Assembly: GCF_001659605.2 (NCBI RefSeq)
Contig: NC_035170.2
Span: 21,033,190 to 21,097,189 of the forward strand
DNA length: 64,000 bases
Direction of reading: 5' to 3'
Origin: Manihot esculenta
Taxonomy: Eukaryota; Streptophyta; Magnoliopsida; Malpighiales; Euphorbiaceae
The notes under the pieces were generated by a model. The model had not been told where the DNA came from. It ran no database searches and worked only from the letters and a program-made list of their open reading frames with translations. The position numbers were made by a program, and so were the translations under genes. Positions 1 through 9,657 of this stretch are shown here, piece after piece (the first letter of the stretch is position 1; every line of letters starts with the position of its first letter).

Positions 1-2
1 GG

Positions 3-1319
3 ATCCTCCGCTATGGGAGCCGACTGTGTGTACCAGATGATGTAGGGCTGAAGGGAGACATTATGAGAGAGGCTCATAATGCAAGATACAACGTTCACCC
101 CGGAGCCACCAAGATGTATCAAGATCTGAAGAAAGTTTATTGGTGGCCAGCTATGAAGAGAGAAGTGGCACAGTTTGTGTCAGCCTGCGAAATATGTCAG
201 AGGGTGAAGCTGGAACATCAGAAGCCGGCTGGAATGCTTAACCCGCTACCTATTCCAGAGTGGAAATGGGAGAATATAGCTATGGACTTCGTAGTGGGGT
301 TACCGGTAGCGTCCAACAGATTGGACTCCATATGGGTGATTGTGGACAGACTCACCAAATCTGCTCACTTCATCCCTATCAGGAGTGGCTATTCTGTGGA
401 CAAGTTGGCGCAGGTGTATGTTGATGAGATCGTCAGACTGCATGGGGTTCCTGTTTCAATAGTGTCCGATAGAGGGCCCCAGTTCACCTCCAGGTTTTGG
501 CGAAGTCTGCAGAATGCCATGGGTACCAGGTTGGATTTCAGTACTGCCTTCCATCCACAGACGGACGGACAATCAGAGAGGACCATCCAGACGATAGAGG
601 ATATGCTTAGAATGTGTGTGCTAGATTTTGGCGGTTCTTGGAGGCAGCATCTACCCTTGGTGGAGTTTGCCTACAATAACAGCCATCATGCTAGCATTGG
701 GATGGCTCCATATGAAGCTTTATATGGAAGGAAGTGCAGATCACCTGTTTGCTGGGAGGAAGTTGGAGAGAAGGCCTTGGCAGGGCCTGAGTTAGTAGAG
801 ATCACCAGCAGGGTGGTACCAATAATCAGAGAGAGGATCAAGACTGCTGCAAGCAGACAGAAGAGTTATGCAGACATCCGCAGAAGGCAGGTAGAGTTTC
901 AGGAGGGGGATCTGGTATTGCTCAAGGTGTCTCCTATGAAAGGAGTGGTTCGCTTTGGGAAGAAAGGTAAACTAGCCCCACGATACATTGGACCCTTTGA
1001 AATCTTGCAAAAGATTGGGAATGTGTCGTACAAGCTGGATTTACCTGCTTCAATGGAAAGAATCCATCCGGTTTTCCATGTTTCTATGTTGAGGAAATTT
1101 GTGTCAGATCCGAGCAAAGTTCTTAGTGACCCTGATGTGGAGATCCAAGAGGATCTCACCTATGTTGAGCAGCCAGTGCGGATCATAGACACCCAGATCA
1201 GGAAGCTGAGAAACAAGGAAATCCCGATGGTGAAAGTCCTGTGGAACCACCACAATATGGAAGAGTGCACCTGGGAGACACGGGAGTTCATGCTCCAGCA
1301 ATACCCTTACCTTTTCTGA
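3..1319 (+). CDS. Gag-Pol C-terminal part (RNase H/integrase linker to chromodomain) of chromovirus A1, cut by window edge
   Basis: The frame is open from the first bases of the window to the stop at 1317-1319. It encodes the end of a Ty3/Gypsy polyprotein. Visible parts are the integrase zinc-binding HHCC region (about nt 70-215), the integrase core with the D, D(35), E residues (IVDRL, VSDRG and QSERT contexts), and a C-terminal chromodomain-like tail (about nt 1170-1319, with VKVLW and CTWE). Integrase inserts element cDNA, and a chromodomain in this family is thought to guide insertion to heterochromatin. No stop interrupts the visible part, so the copy is young or recently decayed. The 5' LTR, gag, protease and RT lie outside the window. 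Confidence 0.9.
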   Translation: MLRYGSRLCVPDDVGLKGDIMREAHNARYNVHPGATKMYQDLKKVYWWPAMKREVAQFVSACEICQRVKLEHQKPAGMLNPLPIPEWKWENIAMDFVVGLPVASNRLDSIWVIVDRLTKSAHFIPIRSGYSVDKLAQVYVDEIVRLHGVPVSIVSDRGPQFTSRFWRSLQNAMGTRLDFSTAFHPQTDGQSERTIQTIEDMLRMCVLDFGGSWRQHLPLVEFAYNNSHHASIGMAPYEALYGRKCRSPVCWEEVGEKALAGPELVEITSRVVPIIRERIKTAASRQKSYADIRRRQVEFQEGDLVLLKVSPMKGVVRFGKKGKLAPRYIGPFEILQKIGNVSYKLDLPASMERIHPVFHVSMLRKFVSDPSKVLSDPDVEIQEDLTYVEQPVRIIDTQIRKLRNKEIPMVKVLWNHHNMEECTWETREFMLQQYPYLF

Positions 1320-1390
1320 GGTTAGTTCCTTGTGAGTTTTATACACTTTGTATGTATGTTATGTGTATGCCATGCTATGTGTTGTTTGGT

Positions 1391-1427
1391 GAACATTCGG
1401 GGATGAATGTTCTTAAGGGGGGGAGAA
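1391..1427 (+). other. Pre-PPT hairpin and polypurine tract of A1
   Basis: An inverted repeat (arms gaacattcg and tgaatgttc, one mismatch, 4-nt loop) at 1391-1412 is followed by a purine run with seven G at 1415-1427. The run ends directly at the TG of the LTR. A polypurine tract primes plus-strand DNA synthesis in LTR retrotransposons. The hairpin is also present in A2, A3 and D. Confidence 0.85.
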
Positions 1428-3653
1428 TGTAATACCCGGCTAGACTCCGGTATCGGAATTCCTACCGTCCGGTGAAATCTCGGGTGTCGGAGACCTCTAG
1501 AAGGGTAAAATCATGTTTTTATGAAATGTTTTAATGTATTTGATGATTTTAAGTAAAAAGGAAAATGAGTTTTGAATGAAAATAGCCTTGGAGGAAAACT
1601 CAGGTTCGGCCGCCGAAACTCAAGTTCGGCCGCCGAACATGCATGCGCTTCGGGTGTGCCTTAGGCCCCCGAAAGCATAAGTGAGGGAAGTCCAGGTTCG
1701 GCCGCCGAACATGGCATGCATGCAGAGGCACGTTTGGCTCCCGAATGTGGCCTGGCCAGCCATCTAGAAAGGGACCCCTTAGCCGAAAATGGGCGAGCTT
1801 TTTCTCCCCATTGTCGACCAAGGTGAGCTCTCCGCTATCCCTCGCCATTTTGAGTTTCTTCCTTCTTTTCTTCATGATTTTTATGAGTTTTACAACCTTA
1901 TTTTGAAGATTTTCGAGTATAAAGCAAGTTTTAGAGCTTTGAGGTTCAAGAACTCAAATCTCTCCCATCTCCGAACTAGGGTCGTTTTCCTCTCGATCTT
2001 CAAGAGGTAAGAGCCGATCTTGAGCTCATTGCATGTTTTAAGTAAGTTTTAAGTTGATCTATAGGTAGAAATGCATGTTTAAGTTTTGTTAGGTTTTATG
2101 TGTTTTATGGACAATGTGAGTTGATGTGTTGTTGTTGTGTGTTGTAGTTGGGGTTTAGGATAGTTTGAAGCCCCTAGGAGTTGATATATGTATATTTGCA
2201 TGATTTGAATGAGTTGTATGCATGTTGAAATGGAAAGGGGAGGCTTTTGTGCAAAGGAACCCAGTTTCTGCCCTTTTGGCAGAACCAGGTTCGGCAGCCG
2301 AAGGACTTTCGGCCACCGAACCTGCCTGGGAGGCAGGCCTTTCGGCTGCCGAAGCTTGCCCCCGAAAAGAGACTTTCGTCTCTGTCTGGGACTTTCGGCC
2401 GCCGAAGGTGCCGCCGAACCTGCCTGGGTTTCGGCTCTGGAGGGACTTTCGGCCGCAGAAGGTGCCGCCGAACCTGCCCTGTTCAGCATTCCTTTGCATG
2501 TTTTGCATGATTGTTTTAAGGTGTTTTAGGGGGTTTTTGGGGGATGTTTTTAGAGTTATGTTCTAGTTGTTTGGTCCCTCATTTGAGTCCACCTGTGTAG
2601 GTTCGGACCGGAGGAACCGAGGACCCCAGCAGTGAGTTCAGCTGCTTCTGAGTCAGTAGAGCTTCAATCAGAGGTTAGTAGAATAACTCTTTATGCTTTA
2701 AAGTAAATAAATCAGTTTTAGCATGATTCACGCATCATGAATGCCATGAGATATAATAGGGTGTTTGCATTAGAACTCACGAATATGTTGCATTGCATAA
2801 TATGTTGATGATGTGGACGAATGTTCAATGATACTTTAGTCCTCGTATATTATGATGATGATGATACGGTATGGAAGACCAGTGAGGCCCATTCTACGCC
2901 CCTGGCACCATGTAAGAAAAAGACCAGTGAGGCCCATTCTACGCCTCTGGCACAGTTGGACTGTTATGTTATGTTATGTAAGGGAAAGACCAGTGAGGCC
3001 CATTCTACGCCCCTGGCACAATTGGACCATGTAGAGGACTATCGGTGACAACTTCATCCTTGATGTGATATGATTGTGATGTGATGCATTCCATGTTACC
3101 ATATGTTTTAAATGTTTTATTATTCTGCTCACTGGGCTCTAGTAGCTCACCCTTTTTCCTAATCCCCCAGGGTTGCAGGTTCGGGCTAGACAGAGAAGTC
3201 AAGAAGAGTAAAGTCATGCTTTTGTAATAGATAGAATGTGGACATGATAAAATTGTAAAGTGATGAATAGTTATGTTATGTATCAATGATATTGAGGATT
3301 ATAGGTTGTGCTTGACCCTATGTGTATTGTAATCCCTTTTGTATACATGATTCATGTTTTATGATGTTTATGCTTCACCAAGCTTGTGTATGATGAGAGG
3401 CCCCATTGGAGCATTTGATGAGAGCTCCAGTGTGGGGTTTATGTTTATGTCTATGTATATGTTTATGTGCATGCACAGGTTGAGCTTGGTAAAAGAAAAA
3501 GAAAAGAAAAGTTCAAATTTTTATGTATATTGTTGATCATGTATGGGATTAAACAGGTTTTCAGGTTATATGTCAGGCTTGCTACGGGTCCTTGCGGCCT
3601 TAAGCCGATCTGGATCCTAGCGCCGGTAACGGTCCGATTTTCGGGTCGTTACA
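1428..3653 (+). repeat. LTR of A1 (+ strand)
   Basis: This 2.2 kb LTR begins tgtaatacccggc after the PPT and ends gggtcgttaca. It carries clusters of the palindrome-like motif ttcggcCGCCgaa (about 1610-1710 and 2290-2475). A splice-donor-like caagag/gtaag stands at 2007, and a three-unit minisatellite at 2878-3021 shares the core gaggcccattctacg. It is followed by a primer binding site, although it also follows an integrase gene. It therefore serves as both a 3' and a 5' LTR, as in a tandem or recombined array. Confidence 0.9.
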
Positions 3654-3752
3654 GAATGGTATCAGAGCCCTAGGTTCATATGGTCGGACCTAGAGTGTCG
3701 GGCTCATAGATGTTATAGAAGGTCAAGCACAATAGGAAGATCATGTCCACTA
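3654..3752 (+). other. Primer binding site and truncated leader after LTR A1
   Basis: TGGTATCAGAGC at 3657-3668 matches the 3' end of plant initiator tRNA-Met, the usual primer of these elements. The leader matches that of A2 for about 85 bp. It stops at 3747-3753, where the sequence switches into the same leader in reverse orientation. The two leaders share ctag at the joint, which points to a microhomology or recombination junction. Confidence 0.85.
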
Positions 3753-6144
3753 GAACATCTATGAGCCCGACACTCTAGGTCCGATCATATGAACCTAGGG
3801 TTCTGATACCATTCTGTAACAACCCGAAAATCGGACCGCTACCGGCGCTAGGATCCAGATCGGCTTAAGGCCGCCGGGACCCGTAGCAAGCCAACATATA
3901 TCCTGTGAACCTGTTTAATCCCATACATGATCAACAACATACATAAAAATTAAAACTTTTCTTTTCATTCACTCATACACCAAACTCAACCTGTGCATGC
4001 ACTATACATAAACATAACCGTAAACATTGACCCCTCTTTGGGATCTCATCAATGCCCCAATGGTGACATAACATGTGTTGAGTTGGTTTACATAAACATC
4101 ATAAAACATCTGAGATCATGTATTAAAAAGGGAATACAATACTCTATGGTCAAGCACACCTCTAACATCCATGAATATCTTTACATTACATTTCTATACT
4201 ATACTTAACATAACATCTCAACATTTTTCATGTCCACTCTATCTATTACATAATCAAGACTTCATTACTCTTGCTGACTTCCTAGTCTACCCTGTACCTG
4301 CAAGCCTGGGGGTTAAGGGAGAGGGGTGAGCTATAAAGCCCAGTGAGCAGAATAATAAAAACATTATATTAACATTTCATGCTCTCATGGAATGCATCAC
4401 ATCACAAACATATCACATCAAGAATGAACTTGTCACCAGTAGCCCTCTACATATCCAATAGTGCCAGAACGTAGAATGGGTCCTGGTCTTTCTCTTACAT
4501 AGCATAACATAATATTCTAATGTGCCAGAACGTAGAATGGGTCATGGTCTTTCTCTTATATAGTGCCAGCGAACGTAGAATGGGTCCCACTGGTCTTTCC
4601 TTTCCGTACCGTACATACCATATCGTCACATCATAGGTCGAGGGCTATGGATCATCCAATGTTCATCCACATCAACAACAAAATATGCAATGCAACATAT
4701 TCGTGAATTCTAATGCAAACAACCTAGTATATCTCATGGCATTAATGATGCGTGAATCATGCTAAAATATCCATTATTTGCTTTAAAACGTAATGAGTTA
4801 TTCCACTCACCTCTGGATAGCTCTGACCAGACACTGGAGTAGCTGACTCACTGCTGGGGTCCTCAGTTCCTCGGGTCCAAACCTACACAGGTGGACTCAA
4901 ATGAGGGACCAAACATACATGAACATAACTCTAAACTACTCCCCAAAAACCCCCTAGAACATCATGAAACAATCATAGAAAAACATGCAAAGAAGGGCTG
5001 GACAGGGCACTTTTGACGGCAGGTTCGGCGGCCGAAAGTCCCTCCAGAGCCGAAAGTCAGGCAGGTTCGGCGGCACCTTCGGCGGCCGAAACTCCCAGAC
5101 AGAGACGAAACTCATGCATGTTCGGCGGCACTTTCGGCGGCCGAAACAGCCCTTCAGAGATGAAAGTCCTCTTTTGGGGGAAGGCTTCGGCAGCCGAAGG
5201 CTGCCTCCACAAGCGGGTTCGGCGGCCGAAAGTTCCTTCGGCGGCCGAACCTAAGTTTCTCCAAAGTGGCAGAAACTCAGCTCCAACATGCATAACCGCC
5301 TTCCAAACCTTTCAAACATGCATAAACCTATTCTACAACACTCCCAAACATACACAATCAAGCATACAAGTTCATAGGGGGTCTCAAACTAGCATAAACC
5401 CCAATTACAATACATCAACATACCCACATTGCTCAAAAACACTCATTAAACCCATAAACTCAAAACAACCTAAACATGCATTTCTATTCCATAAACTTGT
5501 ATAAAACTTGTTTAAAACACATCATAAGCTAGAGATCGACTCTTACCTCTTGAAGATCTAGAGTAGAGGCGATCTAACTTGGAGTTGGGAGAGATTTTAG
5601 CTCCTTGGGTCTCCAAGCTTAAAACTTGACCTTTTGCTCAAAAATCTTCAAAACAAGGTGAAAACTAGTGAAAATCGTGAAAGATTTGAAGGAAAGAACT
5701 CAAGATCGGTGAGGGGCGGCGGAGAGCTCACCTTGGCCGAAAATGGGGAAAAAGCTCGCCCGTTTTCGGCTAAGGGACCCCTTTATAGGTGGCTGGCCAG
5801 GCCACATTCGGGAGCCGAACGTGCCTCCGCATGCATGCCATGTTCGGCGGCCGAACATGAGGTTCGGAGGCCGAACCTGGACTTCCCTCACTTATGCTTT
5901 CGGGGGCCTAAAGCACTCCCGAAGTGCATGCATGTTCGGCGGCCGAACTTGAGGTTCGGCGGCAGAACCTGGGTCTTCCTCCAAGATCATTTTCAAGCAA
6001 AAACTCATTTCTTTCTTGATTAAAAACATAAAACACATTAAAACATTTTATTAAAACATGCTTTTACCCTTCTAGAGGTCTCCGACACCCGAGATTCCAT
6101 CGGACGGTAGGAATTTCGATACCGGAGTCTAGCCGGATATTACA
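3753..6144 (-). repeat. Inverted leader, PBS and LTR (minus strand) facing LTR A1
   Basis: Read on the minus strand, this is an LTR of the same superfamily (6144 down to 3815), starting tgtaatatccggc and ending cgggttgttaca. A primer site follows at 3811-3800 with one mismatch to the tRNA-Met complement, then a stub of leader. The LTR has its own subfamily features. Its minisatellite (4441-4610) has the unit accaggacccattctacg, and its ttcggcGGCCgaa clusters lie at about 5020-5250 and 5840-5970. It is related to, but clearly diverged from, LTR A1, so the pair is not a simple duplicated palindrome. Its outer end at 6144 abuts pol of element H. Confidence 0.85.
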
Positions 6145-7090
6145 CACTCAGGATGCATCATAGGATACTATGAAATCCTCATTACTTGTAGACAGAGCTA
6201 ATACCGGTGCTGACATCAACCTTCTCTTTAACTCTTGGAAACTTTCCTTACACTGATCTAACCAGAAAAACTTCTGATTCTTTTAGGTTAACTTGGTCAT
6301 AGGAGCAGCTATTTTGGAGAAATCATGAATGAATCTCCTGTAGTAACCTGCTAAACCCAAAAAGCTTTTAATTTCTGTTACCATAGTGGGTCTAGACCAA
6401 TTATCTACTGCTTCTAATTTCTTAGGGTCTACCTCAATTCCATTTTCTGATACTACATGCTCCAAGAAAGAGATACTCTTCAACCAAAACTCACATTTAG
6501 AGAACTTGGCATACAACCCGTATTCTTTTAAGGTCTACAACACTCTTCTTAGATGATGGGCATGCTCCTCTGCATTTGTGGAATACACTAAGACATCGTC
6601 AATAAAGACAATAACAAAGTGATCTAGAAATTGTTTGAAAACTCTATTCATGAGATTCATGAATGCTGCAAGGACATTGGTAATCCCGAACGGTATCATT
6701 AGGAACTTATAATGCCTATATTCTGTTCTGAAAGTTGTCTTAGGCACGTCTTCTTCTTTGATTCTCAACTAAAAGTACTTGGATCTCAAATCTATCTTGG
6801 AGAAATAATTGGCTCCTGCTAGCTGGTCAAACAGATCATCAATTCTGGATAAAAGATCCTTATTCTTAGTAGTGACTTTCTTTAACTGTCTACAGCCAAT
6901 ATAAAGTCTTAGGGGTTCATATTTTTTTCCACAAATAACACTGGAGAACCACAGGGTAAGGTACGAGGTCGGATGAAACCTTATTCTACCAACTCTTGCA
7001 ACTGTTCCTTTAGCTCTTTCAACTCGGAAGGTGCCATCTTGTAGGAGGAATAGAGATGGGTCTGGTTCTTGGCAATACTTTAATTTCAAA
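6145..7090 (-). pseudogene. Decayed Gypsy RT fragment of old element H
   Basis: Minus-strand reading gives RT with recognisable blocks: [27 protein letters not shown] (the FIDD catalytic motif is intact), then [10 protein letters not shown]. It breaks off near the start of RNase H at 6145. Stops separate the pieces at 6769, 6535 and 6283. The order continues from the H protease segment at 18303-18772 once later insertions are removed, because tagag flanks the intervening solo LTR. H is much more diverged from A2 than A3 is. Confidence 0.85.
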
Positions 7091-7191
7091 CTCTATGACA
7101 TGGAACCCTATGGCATAAGCCGGAAACCCACACACACAAGTAGATAAAAAATCCAAAGATTTGATAAACCCACATCCTATGGCACCCTATA
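7091..7191 (-). repeat. Solo LTR of family B, distal part (split by A2)
   Basis: The LTR ends (minus strand) in ccatgtca at 7096, next to the target duplication ctcta at 7091-7095. Its other half is 17266-18297, followed by ctcta at 18298-18302. Both match the 3' LTR of the B element at 50388-51197 (shared gtgggtttatcaaat and the catgtca/cacgtca end). The 5-bp duplication shows that the whole LTR is a single insertion in H reduced to a solo LTR. A2 entered it at 7191/17261. Confidence 0.9.
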
Positions 7192-9383
7192 TGTAATACC
7201 CGGCTAGACTCCGGTATCGGAATCCTTACCGTCCGGTGGGACCTCGGATGTCGGAAACCTCTAGAAGGGTAAAACTATGAATTTATGAAATGTTTTCATG
7301 TATTTCATGTTTCTAAGTAAGAAATTAAATGAGTTTTTACATGAAAAGTCTTTGGAGGAAAACCCAGGTTCGGCTGCCAAAAGTCAAGTTCGGCCGCCGA
7401 ACATGCATGTGTTTTGGAGGCACGTTAGGCCCCCGAAAGCATGAGTGAGGGAAGTCCAGGTTCGGCCGCCGAACCTTGCATGCATGTGGAGGCACTTTCG
7501 GCCCCCGAACGTGGTCTGGCCAGCCACTATAAAAGGGTCCCTTAGCCGAAAACGGGTGAGTTTTTCCCCATTTTCGGCCAAGGTGAGCTTTCCGCCGCCT
7601 CTCACCCATTTTTGATGTTCTTCCTCTAAATCTTTCAAGATTTTCACTTGTTTTCCCTTGGTTTTGAAGATTTAAGCTTTTGAAACAAGTTTTGGAGCTT
7701 GGAAGTCTTGGAGCTAAATCCCTCCATTTTCCGAGCTAGGGTCGTTCTTCCTCTCGATCTTCAAGAGGTAAGCTTCGATCTATACTTCTTTTATGTTTTA
7801 TGAAAGTTTTATGCAAGTTGATGGGGTAGAATGCATGTTTAGGCTTGTTGTTAGGTTTATGGGTTTATGTTGCGATTTGAACAATGTATGTTGGAAATGT
7901 GTTGTTTGAAGTGTTGTAGTTGGGGTATATTATAGTTTGAGACCCCTAGGTGTGATGTATGATGTGTATGCATGTGTAGAAACAAGTTTATGCATGTTTT
8001 GAGGTGTTTTGGAGGCTGTGGACACAGGGAAGCCAAGTTTCTGCCCTTCGGCAGAAACTCAGGTTCGGCCGCCGAAGTGACTTTCGGCCGCCGAACCCCC
8101 TTGTGGAGGCAGTTTCGGCTGCCGAAGCCTGCCCCCGAAACTCAAGTTTCGTCTCTGTCTGGGAGGTTCGGCCGCCGAAAGTGCCGCCGAACCTGCATGA
8201 CTTTCGGCTGCACAGGGACTTTCGGCCGCCGAACCTGCCGCCGAAAGTGCCCTGTTCAGCCATTTCTTGCATGTTTTCATGTGATGTTTTCAGGATGTTT
8301 TAGGGGGTTTTTGGGGAGTATTTTAGAGTCATATTCAGGTATGTTTGGTCCCTCATTTGAGTCCACCTGTGTAGGTTCGGACCCGAGGAACCGAGACCCC
8401 CAGCAGTGAGCCAGCTGCTTCAGAGTCTCTTCAGAGCTAGCCAGAGGTGAGTGGAATAAACTTTAAGTTTTAAAGCAAATTAATGAAATGTTTTAGCATG
8501 ATTCACGCATCATGAATGCCATGAGATATATCAGGTTGATTGCATTAGAATTCACGAATATGTTGCATTGCATACTTTGTTGTTGATGTGGATGAATGTT
8601 GAATGATCCATTAGCCCTTTTATGTCATGATAGCCTATGTGAGTCCAGGTGTGCCTGCTACGGCTCTACGCCCCTGGCACTATGACTGATTATGGAAGTC
8701 CGGGTGTGCCTGCTACGGCTCTACGCCCCCGGCATGTATAAGTAAGAAAGATAGGGGCTAAATGGTGACAAGTTCATCCTTGTTGTGAAATGTTTGTGTT
8801 ATGGCGCATACATGAAAGCATGATTTAAATTGATGTTTTATTATTCTGCTCACTGGGCTCTAGTAGCTCACCCCACTCCCTTTATCCCCAGAGTTGCAGG
8901 TACAGGATAGATCGGGAAGTCGGCTAGAGTGAAGTTAAGTCATGTATGTTGTAATAGATAGTAGTGGACATGAACATGATGTAATGAGTATTTATGACCA
9001 TGTAATGTAACGAATGATTTGATGATGTAACGAGGATTATAGTAGTGCTTGACCTAGAGGTGTGTGAATCCCCATTATGTACAGAGTGTTTAATGAGTAA
9101 TGATGTTAATGACCATGATTATCCAAGCTGTTATGTATGATGATGATACCCCATTGGAGTATTTGATGAGGACTCCAGTGTGGGGTTTATGTATGATTTT
9201 GTGCATGCACAGGTTTTGCTTGGATAAGAGAAAAGAAAATTTTTTACAGATCATGTCTATATGATGTTATGTATGGGATTCCACAGGTGTACAGGAGGTA
9301 TGTAGGCTTGCTACGGGTCCCGGCGGCCTTAAGCCGATCTGGATCCTAGCGCCGGTAACGGGTCGGATTTCCGGGTCGTTACA
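7192..9383 (+). repeat. 5' LTR of A2
   Basis: The 2192-bp LTR starts tgtaatacccgg and ends gggtcgttaca. A TATA box (tataaaag) at 7528-7535 puts transcription start near 7560. Copies of the GC-rich motif ttcggcCGCCgaa flank the promoter (7385-7505) and recur at 8060-8250. Splice-like sites are a caagag/gtaagc donor at 7768, a gtgtag acceptor at 8374, a gag/gtgagt donor at 8447 and a ttgcag acceptor at 8899. A two-unit minisatellite lies at 8643-8735. Confidence 0.95.
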
Positions 9384-9386
9384 GAG

Positions 9387-9398
9387 TGGTATCAGAGC
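9387..9398 (+). other. Primer binding site of A2 (initiator tRNA-Met)
   Basis: TGGTATCAGAGC begins three bases after the LTR end. It is complementary to the 3' end of plant initiator tRNA-Met, the standard minus-strand primer for these elements. The untranslated leader then runs to the gag start at 9658. Confidence 0.92.
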
Positions 9399-9657
9399 CC
9401 TAGGTTCATATGGTCGGACCTAGAGTGTCGGGCTCATAGATGTTCTAGAAGGTCAAGCACACTAGGAAAATCATGTCCACTAGGATAGGATGTAGAGTCC
9501 TGTCTATATGATGTTATGATATGCCATGATGATAGGCATGAGCATAAATGCTATGATATGATGCTATGTATGTGATGAGGGTTCATGTGTTTCCACATGA
9601 ACCATATGATGCTAATGATTGTTTATGCTATGTGCTGTTTTTTTTTCAGAAGATAGA

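Noticed and set aside
2280..2475. Regular short palindromes resembling a CRISPR array
   Set aside because: Plant nuclear DNA, irregular spacing, no constant-length spacers, and the motif lies in every LTR of the family.
7972..8409. Open frames inside LTRs giving Cys/Arg/Pro-rich proteins with repeated FGRR or SAAE phrases, in several frames and both strands (also 2079-2566, 4985-5504, 15575-16012, 29622-30039, 37292-37709)
   Set aside because: They come from stop-poor GC-rich ttcggc/gccgaa repeats, occur on both strands at once, and change frame between sister LTRs. No start context or conserved protein.
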